The notes under the pieces were generated by a model, which was not told the DNA's origin, made no database searches, and worked only from the letters and a program-made list of their open reading frames with translations. Made by a program: the position numbers and the translations under genes. Shown piece after piece: positions 56,781 through 64,000 of a stretch of DNA of 64,000 nt. Position 1 is the stretch's first letter, and the number at the start of each line of letters is the position of its first letter. Location of the stretch: positions 1 to 64,000 of the forward strand of contig WOGZ01000107.1 of the NCBI GenBank assembly GCA_009733775.1. Reading direction: 5' to 3'. The DNA is from Alectoria sarmentosa (Eukaryota; Ascomycota; Lecanoromycetes; Lecanorales; Parmeliaceae).

Positions 56781-56977
56781 ACGAATGCGCCTCCCTCAGC
56801 AGCTTGTGCGGTATGGGGAAAAGCGAGGGCTTCCGCTTCTCGCAAGTTTCGAAATTCTCTCTCTTGCGACAATCTCACGTTTCCTTGGACTGCAGGGGAG
56901 CGGTATTCAAAGGGCTATCGTTATTATTATTATTATCATCTGCGTATGCCCAACTTCCCTTGCCCCTTCTCCACCCA

Positions 56978-57050
56978 GACCAGACCAGACCAGATTGGAC
57001 CAGACCAGACCAAACCAGACCAGACCAAACCCGACCAGACCAAAACCGAT
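56978..57050. repeat. CCAGA pentanucleotide array
   Basis: About 14 units of CCAGA with CCAAA, TTGGA and CCCGA variants, roughly 73 bp long. Confidence 0.9.
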
Positions 57051-57076
57051 CTACAGACGTCCGCCAGGCTCCAGCG

Positions 57077-57107
57077 AACAACAACAACAACAACAACAAC
57101 AACAACT
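57077..57107. repeat. (AAC)n microsatellite
   Basis: About ten AAC/CAA units. Confidence 0.9.
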
Positions 57108-57202
57108 CCGACGCGATATCAAAGCGCCGTAACCCTCCCTATCTTGTAGGAGCTCGACCGGGTTTAAACCTGCAGGTTTTTTGATCAAATGTGTGGGAAA
57201 AG

Positions 57203-57232
57203 GAAGGAAGGAAGGAAGGAAAGGAAGGAAAG
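57203..57232. repeat. GGAA microsatellite
   Basis: About seven AAGG-type units with two expanded copies. Confidence 0.85.
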
Positions 57233-57259
57233 GTGATGGAGTTGCCCTTTACGAACGGG

Positions 57260-57285
57260 CAGTCAGTCAGTCAGTCAGTCAGTCA
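57260..57285. repeat. (CAGT)n microsatellite
   Basis: Six CAGT/AGTC units. Confidence 0.9.
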
Positions 57286-57754
57286 TCTCTTTAGCGGTTT
57301 TTCTTTTTTTTTTCCCTTTTGAGCATGCATGGCTGTTTGAGGGCTGCTTTGGTGGTGGTGTTGTTTGTGTGTTTGTTGTGTGTTTGGGGGGAGGGGGGGG
57401 GACAAGCTGCTTTGAGTATTTTTTTTTTCAGTTAGATGACTCACCCCCTTTTTTTCTCTTCTTTCTCAATAACACCAAATCTCCAATAAAAGCGCCGAGG
57501 GAGTGCCGAGTGGACGAGAGCGAAGTTTTTTTTTCAAGAGGGTCGCACAAGACTAGATGGATGGATGGTGGGGGCCACGGAGCTTTGCTTTTCTTTGACC
57601 AACACAAATAAATGGCTTTCTGGCTGCTTCAACACATCGGACTCGCTAGTTTGCCAACGTCGAGAACACGAACAGGCCAGATCGTCCATACCATCATCTA
57701 CTCAGCAGGCACAACGTCCTTCCCATCATCATCATCAACATCAACAGCTACGAA

Positions 57755-58402
57755 ATGGACAAAGCTACTGGCGAGCTCGCGGTCTCTGCCGCACAAAAGA
57801 ACCATCCAGGTACGTCCTACCGCCAATTTCTGCGCAACAAAACCACTAACCACACCTCCGGACCCCCCGCAACAGCAGCAGCAGCAGCAGCGAACCCCGT
57901 CGCCGCACCCTTCTACTACTACGATTCCGACCACGCCATCCACTACCCAGCCCTCGAAAGCACGCACCTGCACTTCCTCGACCGGCGCGTCTTCCACATC
58001 TGGGCCTGCTGCCGGTGCACGTCGCGCAACGTCAACCATTGGGGCCGGTGCGGCGGCGGCTTCTGCCGGCACATGCGCTGCGAGGGGGATTGCAGGTGGC
58101 TTGTCATCAACGGGCCTGGGGCCAAACAGCCGAATGCAAGTACGGGGACTGAGGTTTCGTGTTCGCAGGATGCTGGTGGTCGGGGAGGTGGCGCCGACGA
58201 TGTGCTGCACCTTCCGAGCCCACCGAACGAAGGACGCGAGGACGTTGGCGTGGCTGAGTTCAGCGTTGAGGAGCAGACTCGGTGCTGGATCTGCTGTTGC
58301 TGCGGGGTGAACAAGAACCCCATGGATGCAGCTGCCTGCCGGAAACCTCAGTGCGGCCACATCAGAGGCGCGCTTTGCGTCGAGAGTTGCCAGCGTAGTT
58401 GA
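57755..58402 (+). CDS. Small Cys-rich protein with paired CxxC-type motifs, function unknown
   Basis: Two exons are proposed, 57755-57809 and 57876-58402, giving about 193 aa. The 66-bp intron has donor GTACGT, branch CACTAAC and acceptor AACAG; because 66 is divisible by three, retention would also keep the frame. After an Ala-rich stretch, a block FHIWACCRCTSRNVNHWGRC precedes FCRHMRCEGDC. After a Gly/Asp-rich linker comes CWICCCCGVNKNP followed by ACRKPQCGHIRGALCVESC. The Cys/His spacing suggests two zinc-ribbon-like modules. No signal peptide is seen. Longer overlapping frames exist on both strands but lack such ordered patterning. I do not recognise a named family. Confidence 0.6.
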   Translation: MDKATGELAVSAAQKNHPGTSYRQFLRNKTTNHTSGPPATAAAAAANPVAAPFYYYDSDHAIHYPALESTHLHFLDRRVFHIWACCRCTSRNVNHWGRCGGGFCRHMRCEGDCRWLVINGPGAKQPNASTGTEVSCSQDAGGRGGGADDVLHLPSPPNEGREDVGVAEFSVEEQTRCWICCCCGVNKNPMDAAACRKPQCGHIRGALCVESCQRS

Positions 58403-58969
58403 GGAACGAAGCTGGGGAAAAGACGGGCTGAGATTGCAGGAGTTGTGGCGAGCGAACCCGTGCGTACGTGCGTGGGTATGCGTAGGATCCGACACCCGCT
58501 TGAATGCTCCTGGCGGGCTAAGTTGTGGCAGAGGGTGAAAGTCGACGGAAACGCAGTCTGGTCGGAGTGAACGGCGATTGCACGTCGTCTTGGTCTGATA
58601 CAGCTAATCAATCCATTTCTACCATCTTTGCAGAAGCCCTTTCTCCTTGATTGAAAGCGTTCCGAAGCTCTTGCCCGTTGTCTCCCCCATCGTGTGATCA
58701 TCCTTCGGCTTCTAGTGATACTCCAAGAAGCTCGGAACGCTGAATGATGGGCCCAAGTACCGTCCCTCGGCTGCCGCTCCTGACAGACCAGCGCGGCAAG
58801 CTCCAAATTCCTACAAATGTATGCAAGCTCCTGGTGGGGTGCTCTGTCGGTTGCATACCGTTGTGACGGAGATTGTGAATGAGACTCAGAAAACGATGCT
58901 GATAGACAGTGACGAGGTTGGCCATGGTGGAAATGTCGGGCTGTATAGTCTTACCCCTTAGCGCCAATT
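58403..58969. other. Intergenic region, no gene recognised
   Basis: The 3' region of the Cys-rich gene. Only short unsupported frames are seen. Confidence 0.45.
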
Positions 58970-59620
58970 CCGTCTACGTGCAGCAGCTTGGATGGATCAC
59001 GGGTCCCTTTGGACGCTCTGGACTCAATGGCGCTTGTCGATGCTTGCTACGTGCACGGATAGAATAGGCTTTTCACGACGCCTTTATGTTGCTGCCGTCA
59101 ATGTGCTGCAGCTTGAATAATCCCTCCTCCTGGATCATGGGGCCCCTTTGGATGCTCTGGCTTCAATGGCGCTTGTCAGTGCCTGCCGTGTGCACGGATA
59201 CGATGGGGTTCTCATGCCGTCTCTATGTTGATGCCGTCAACGTGCTGCAGCTCGAAGCCTCCCATTTAGATTGTAGGGTCACGTCGAATGCTCTGGCTTC
59301 AATAAATTTGGTCAGTACCTGCTGTTCGCATGGATACGATAGAGTTCTCACGCCGTCAATGTGTAGCAGCTTGAAGCCTCCCTCAAAGAGCATATGGTCA
59401 CGTCGAATGCTCCGGCTTCAATAGCGCATGAATCCGATAGGGTCCTGCGACCAGTCACGTCGACACCACCTCAATGCCGTCAATGTGCAGCAGCTTGGAT
59501 CCTCCGTCCTGGATCATAAGGTCCGTTGGATTTCCTAGAATCAAGAACACTTGTCAGTACCTGTCCTGGGCACGGATGAGATGGGGTTCTCCGACCATTC
59601 ACGTCGTCTCTACGAAGGCG
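58970..59620. repeat. Minisatellite: about five diverged copies of a ~125-bp unit
   Basis: The motif CCGTCAATGTGCAGCAGCTTG recurs with small changes at about 58970, 59094, 59234, 59353 and 59476, spaced 124, 140, 119 and 123 bp. Each copy continues with a variant of a GGATCAT block, TGCTCTGGCTTCAAT, CTTGTCAGT, CCTGC, GCACGGAT and GGGGTTCTC. The units differ from each other by roughly 15-25 percent with small indels. No long frame is shared, so it looks non-coding. Confidence 0.85.
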
Positions 59621-59951
59621 AAGCCAGACTTCGACCGCGTAACGATATCACCGGAATCAAATAACGAGCCCGGATTCGCTGGGAGGTTTCCGATGCAGCG
59701 CTCTTGCCGCCGGGTGGACGTTTTGGTGCTGGGTCTTTGACGGTACAGCTCCTCTCTCTCCATGACGATGCAAAAGGATTGTGGGTATGAATAAAAGGAT
59801 CCATACCTCCTCCTCTGCTTCTCTCCTTAATCCCTCCTCACTACCATCAAAAACAGCGACCTGCCTCACTCACACACTCACGAAGCAATTCCGCTTTCTT
59901 CCCAAATACTCACATAGTCGACAGCTTCCGCTCTTGCGATCCTCTTCCAAC
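59621..59951. other. Intergenic/promoter region
   Basis: This lies between the minisatellite and the candidate start at 59952. It ends in a pyrimidine-rich leader (about 59805-59950) typical of fungal promoters and 5' UTRs. Confidence 0.4.
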
Positions 59952-60507
59952 ATGCATCCTATCAATGCCGACATAGACTATACTACCGCCATCAGCTATC
60001 ACAACGACGAACAGACGGTTTCGCTTCAGCCTTACGACCTCAAGGATCTAGCGATGTCCGATAAATATTGCTGCGTTGGCAGAGATCGGTGCGGGATGCG
60101 TTGGCGGTGTTTGCTCACCGCAAGGGGTTATATACCCATCGCCGTACCGCCGAGAGACCTTCGATCCTTCTGGTCAGTTCATCCAACGTTCTTCACTTAT
60201 ATAACAAATACTTCTGACAATAGTCATCCCAGGCATCAGACACAGCCATAATCACTATCATGAGCGATGCGTCGTCGATGCCAGCTTGTCCAACGCAAAT
60301 AACCTTCTGTCTTCTCCGCATGAAATCGCTTCCCCTGCCATCGGCAAATCCTCAATCACTTCAGAGACAGCCCAAACAAACCTTCCCCCAAATCCCAGCG
60401 ACCTCCGCGATCCCCGCCCGGCTCGAGGATGGTACTGTTTTCGATGTGGACGGTGGAACCACTTCTCGAACTTTCGCTGCCGGTATTGCTTCTGGTACCC
60501 ATCGTAG
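59952..60507 (+). CDS. Candidate small protein with C-terminal CxxC zinc-type motif
   Basis: Exon 1 starts with MHPINADIDYTTAISYHNDE and contains KYCCVGRDRCGMRWRC. A second open stretch, in another frame, ends with RGWYCFRCGRWNHFSNFRCRYCFW before the stop at 60507, a W-x-C-x2-C-x10-C-x2-C pattern like RanBP2-type zinc fingers. One in-phase model is exons 59952-60172 and 60246-60507 (donor GTCAGT, acceptor ACACAG), about 160 aa, but it skips two earlier AGs. Two separate genes, or a different splice, remain possible. The Cys pairs and the pyrimidine-rich leader support a real gene. The function is unknown. Confidence 0.45.
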
Positions 60508-60955
60508 TAACGCTGGCGGTTGGGGAGGGAGCGGAAGCGGCGGTATGGTTTGAGAGCCGGGCACGCTCCGTGTGATTGGTTGTTCTGTTGGCTCGAGGGA
60601 GACGTGGTGTTGCGGGAATTTCGGGGATCGTGGGCATGACTGGGTGGTTTTCTTTAAAGTGCGAGTGAGGAGTAGGAAATTTGGATAGCAGATTACTTCA
60701 GCGGTCGAGCCCGAGAATGATCCACTGTCTTTTCATTTCAATTTCAGACGCATGCACGCATGACACTTGACATGTATCGAAGGGTGGCCGCACATGGTCT
60801 ATGGTTCTTGTTGCTTGACACATGTTTATCCAAATGAATTTTTGAGAGGGGATTGAGTGTATATCAGATACCATGACGTCTAAGGCACCTTGCGAACGAG
60901 CTTAGAGATCAAAACGCTTCTTTCAACAGCAAGCATCTACCTACACTGGCAGACA
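60508..60955. other. Intergenic region, no gene recognised
   Basis: Convergent 3' region between the zinc-motif candidate and the xylose reductase gene; nothing further seen. Confidence 0.45.
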
Positions 60956-62038
60956 TTAAACGTAGATAGGCTGCGGAACCCCATAATTTAATGGATCGTT
61001 AAACCTCAACCCCTTGTCCAGCCCGCTAATGCTCTCCACCTCACTCTTCTCGAGATCCCAACCCGTAACATTTAGATTCTGCGCCAGGCGTCCCTGATTA
61101 TTACTCTTCGGGATGACTGCCACGTCTCTCTGCGTCGCCCAGCGCAACAGTACCTGTGCGGGCGTCTTGCTATGCTTCTCGGCGATCTTCTTGACGGTTG
61201 CGTTGTCCATGAGTAGAGGTGTATCTTTGGCGCGCTGCATGTCGAGTTCGAGGAAGGACAAGGGGCCAAAGGATGAGTAGGCTGTGATGGCTATTCCTTG
61301 GCTTTGGGCGAATTTAACGAGGCCTTCTTGGGTGAGGTAGGGGTGGTGTTCGATTTGGAGGGTAGCTGGGGCAATCTTGGCGTATCGGAGGAGATCCATG
61401 AGGAGTTGGCCGTTGAAATTGCTAATGCCAATGGATTTGGCCATGCCCTTGCTCACAAGCTTCTCCATGGCCGTCCAAGTCTCTTGGATGGTGGCGTTAC
61501 CAGGAACGACGTTCTTGCCATCGTAGGTGAAGCCAGGTGGGTATCGCTCCGAGGGATCGACATACTTCAGGGAAATTGGAAAGTGGACGATGTAGAGATC
61601 GAAGTAGTCGATGCCCCAGTCTTCGAGCTGCTTTTTGCAGATGGGCTCGACGCGGTCATGGTCGTGGAAGGAATTCCAGAGCTTGGATACGAGGAACAGA
61701 TCGGAGCGTTTAACAATGCCTTCTTTAATAGCGCGGGCGACGCCTTGGCCGGATTCTTGTTCGTTGCCGTAATCTGAGAGTAATCAGGATGTGCATGTTC
61801 GAGAGATGTTGAAACCCTTTGCGGAAGGAAGCTGACTACGTACCGCATGCACCGTCGAAAAGTCGATAGCCAGACTTGATGGCGTTATAGACAGTGTCGG
61901 CGCATGTGTCATTGTTGACTTTCCAAAGCCTGGACAGAAGATCAGCATACTTTCTTGACCGATTGAGATGGCTACTCACCCAAAGCCAACAAGGGGCATT
62001 TGGTGGCCGCTGTTGAGCTTGACGGTAGGGGAAGTCAT
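60956..62038 (-). CDS. xyl1: NAD(P)H-dependent D-xylose reductase (aldo-keto reductase)
   Basis: Three minus-strand exons, 62038-61980, 61929-61844 and 61773-60956, encode about 320 aa, the usual xylose reductase length. The enzyme reduces D-xylose to xylitol in the cytosol, the first step of fungal pentose catabolism. The AKR tetrad is visible: Asp in GYRLFDGAC and Tyr in DYGNEQ across the second junction, Lys in FLVSKLWN, and His in LYIVHFPISLKYVDP. The cofactor-binding IPKSNNQGRLAQNL and the C-terminal GLRFNDPLNYGVPQPIYV follow. The start MTSPTVKLNSGHQMPLVGFG is typical. Closely related AKRs (glycerol or L-arabinose reductases) are the main alternative. Confidence 0.9.
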
Positions 62039-62677
62039 GTTGGCGTATGATCTGGCTGCAATTATTTTAAGACGGACTGGTGAGTTGAACTTTTGAACAA
62101 TGGGCAAAGGTGGCTTGAAGAGGATTGAAGTGGTTCTACTAGGCCTGTTCAATTCACTCCTTTATTCAAAGTTGGTAGGAAAGAGGATAGATACCGAGTG
62201 AAGGGTTTAATGATGTTCATCTGCTCAAAGAGAAGAAGAATGAGATGAAAGAGAAAGAGGAAGAGGAAGAAGAAGAGATGAAATAGAGAGACAGGCAAAG
62301 GATCGTTGCCGTTACCCCACATCAACCCCACAGAATTGCCATTACGTCGGGCAGTGAAATGCAGGCACGGGTCAAAAATTCAAAGTCAGTCTTTTAGGCA
62401 GAACGGTACGGAGAGCGCCTAAATGGATAAATCAAGTAGTCAGGATTCATGAAATAAAACGGCTTTCGCTTTCGGCAACGCAAAGGAATCCAGCCTGGAA
62501 TCGCGCGTTGTGGAAAAGTATAGTTGAAGATAGAATCTGGTTTTGGCTCTTAATCAGCCAATACAACATTCTACAGCCGTCAGTAACAAAAACAGCTGGA
62601 CAATAGCATCCTGCTTCTTGTCCAAGGCGAAACGCCGTCAACCCAAGTCCATGCAATGCTGGATTTTTGCGCACCTC
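62039..62677. other. Intergenic region, no gene recognised
   Basis: The promoter of the xylose reductase and the 3' region of SDS22. A GA-rich stretch lies at about 62222-62290. Confidence 0.5.
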
Positions 62678-64000
62678 TCACGTTACTCGTACATAAGCTG
62701 TCTAGTCATCAGCACTTGCCCTCGTAAAAATGTGGAGACGAGCGGGAATTGTGTCCACGTACTGGCATCAATCTGCTGAATCTGCGGTAAAGCCAGTCGA
62801 ATCTTGTTTCTATACAAAGCCGGGCTCTTCAATTGTAGAGGGTTCATTTCGAAGTAGACGGTATTCAACTCCTTCTTGTCTGCCAATTCCTTTTCCACCT
62901 CTTCGAATGATATAAGCAAGTTCGAGGAAGCCCACAACTCTTCGATATGCTTTTGAGTCTTCAAGTTTGTCAGATGAGAGATTTGATTATTCGAAATGTC
63001 GAGCACTCGGAGGTTGGTGTTATTCTCCAGGCCAGAGATCTCAGTCAAGGCATTGTGGGAGATGTACAATTCTTCCAGGTTGGTAAGGGCGGAAAGGCCA
63101 GAGATCTTGGGTAGGCGATTTGACTGTATGGAAAGTATCTTGAGGTTGCTGAGATGCGATATGTTCTACCGTTGTATGAGGAAAAGAATACGCATATCCA
63201 ACCAAGGTCTCGTACCTTGAGTTCTGTGATCTTGTTCTTCCCTAACCAAAGCTCTTCCAAACCTGCCAAAGTGTCCAGGTTCTCAATCTCCTGAATCACA
63301 ATCAATTCCAACATCCTAAACTTCTGGCAGCTCCCCTACCCTTATCCGATTCGCAGCCAATTCCAAATTCCTCAGCCTGGCCAGCCCATCAAGTCCCTCA
63401 ATCTTCTGTATCTTGTTCTGCACAAAGTAGATATCCCTCAGCTCCTTGAGATGATCCACATTCTTGATATGCTTGATCTTGTTGAAGCTCAAGTCTAAGC
63501 TTGTGAGGTTTATAAGGCTTTCCAAGCCTTTGATATGCGAGATGAGGTTGTCGTACAGGTCTATTTCGTGGAGTGTAGGACCCAGATTTGGTGGCATCTC
63601 AACGTGCGATATCTGATTCTGACGGAGACATAGTTTCTATCCGGTTTTAGCTTATTATTGCCTCTTGCCTGTTACATCGGCTCTTCATCAGGTCGTACCT
63701 CGACTTTGTTAAAGCGTTCAAGATGTAGGGCCGGGATCGAGGAGATACGGCAGTGAACGAGATCGATGTCCTAGGTGACAATAGTATGTCAGCAAACTCA
63801 AGGAGAGAATGAAATAACAACACAAGCATACATCAGAATCAGGCTCGTAATCCTCAAGCAAGTCTGGCACAAGCCCAGTCAGCAGAAACGCGGAGTAAAC
63901 AAAGACCAATTTACCCTCGTCCGCGACTATCTGTTCCACTGGAGGAGCATCCTCGTCTGAGTATTCTGGATCTGAAAGTATCTCGGCATTGGTGATTACA
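62678..64000 (-). CDS. SDS22: Protein phosphatase 1 regulatory subunit Sds22 (leucine-rich repeat), 5' truncated by window edge
   Basis: At least seven exons on the minus strand: beyond 64000-63915, then 63863-63832, 63770-63699, 63636-63340, 63290-63216, 63165-62763 and 62697-62678. All are in phase. Sds22 binds PP1 catalytic subunits and controls their nuclear and mitotic function. The order is an acidic N-terminus (LSDPEYSDEDAPP), DIDLVHCRISSIPALHLERF, and a ladder of 22-residue LRRs such as LINLTSLDLSFNKIKHIKNV, LEELWLGKNKITELK and LRVLDISNNQISHL. The cap LALPQIQQIDA follows; the last 20-nt exon adds TYVRVT, matching the family end. The first exon or exons with the start codon lie outside the window. 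Confidence 0.93.

Larger units (their letters stand above)
55879..57754. other. Intergenic region rich in simple repeats
   Basis: About 1.9 kb without a supportable gene. It holds an exceptional concentration of short tandem repeats (GATA/GATG, TTA, CAGAC, AAC, GGAA, CAGT) and homopolymers. Many long repeat-derived frames exist in parallel on both strands and are rejected. Confidence 0.6.

Noticed and set aside
56978..57050. CRISPR-like array
   Set aside because: The repeats are pentanucleotides without spacers in a eukaryotic genome; this is a microsatellite.
56766..57184. Several parallel frames over 115 codons in the microsatellite block
   Set aside because: All are translations of CCAGA and AAC arrays in different frames and have no non-repeat content.
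57612..58310. 232-codon plus-strand frame overlapping the Cys-rich gene
   Set aside because: Low-complexity Ser/Thr/Ala composition in an alternative frame; lacks the ordered Cys/His pattern.
57698..58495. 265-codon minus-strand frame overlapping the Cys-rich gene
   Set aside because: It is the antisense of the patterned Cys/His frame and GC-rich repeats; the plus-strand frame has a good intron and ordered Cys pairs.

Overview
This is eukaryotic DNA from a filamentous ascomycete (Pezizomycotina). The genes are compact and many are split by short introns (about 46-90 bp) with GTRNGT donors, CTRAY branch sites and YAG acceptors. The gene set is typically fungal: Ngg1/Ada3, Npr2, Utp17, Psr1-like phosphatase, xylose reductase, an ABCD peroxisomal transporter and a Clr2-like domain. 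The left end holds a transposon mutated in the manner of repeat-induced point mutation (RIP). Class cannot be fixed from sequence alone; Dothideomycetes is my best guess.

Layout. 1-5058: an AT-rich, RIP-decayed Mutator-like (MULE) DNA transposon with about 66-bp terminal inverted repeats and the remnant of one long transposase frame. 6.2-9.8 kb: a NIMA/NEK-like protein kinase and NPR2 (GATOR1/SEACIT), both +. 10.1-16.4 kb: ADA3 (-), divergent from a membrane RING-H2 protein (+), which converges on a WDR89-like WD40 protein (-). 17.6-19.1 kb: a Clr2-domain gene interrupted by an in-frame stop. 20.1-22.7 kb: a peroxisomal ABCD half transporter (-). 24.1-25.6 kb: a secreted protein made of three diverged copies of an unrecognised domain. 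25.9-27.5 kb: a PAF-acetylhydrolase-like lipase (-). 28.4-32.3 kb: UTP17/NAN1 (-) and RPB10 (+) head to head. 32.7-36.9 kb: a DUF1479 protein and a nitrilase in tandem (+). 37.7-46.3 kb: a possible small gene, a 999-aa mostly disordered protein with a C-terminal zinc-type motif, and a bZIP factor (all -). 46.3-51.2 kb: a gene-poor stretch. 51.2-55.9 kb: a GH18 chitinase-like protein and a Psr1/SCP-type phosphatase (+). 55.9-60.5 kb: microsatellites, two small Cys-rich candidate genes and a five-unit minisatellite. 61.0-64.0 kb: xylose reductase (-) and SDS22 (-), which runs off the right edge.

Most loci are ordinary housekeeping genes with no sign of a biosynthetic cluster. The clearest functional pairing is UTP17-RPB10: rRNA processing and RNA polymerase share a 235-bp intergenic promoter. 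The parts least explained by known families are the triple-repeat secreted protein, the broken Clr2-like gene, the Cys-rich gene/minisatellite block and the gene-poor 46-51 kb segment. All exon boundaries were assigned by eye from splice consensus, phase and family alignment from memory; none was tested against RNA or a database.
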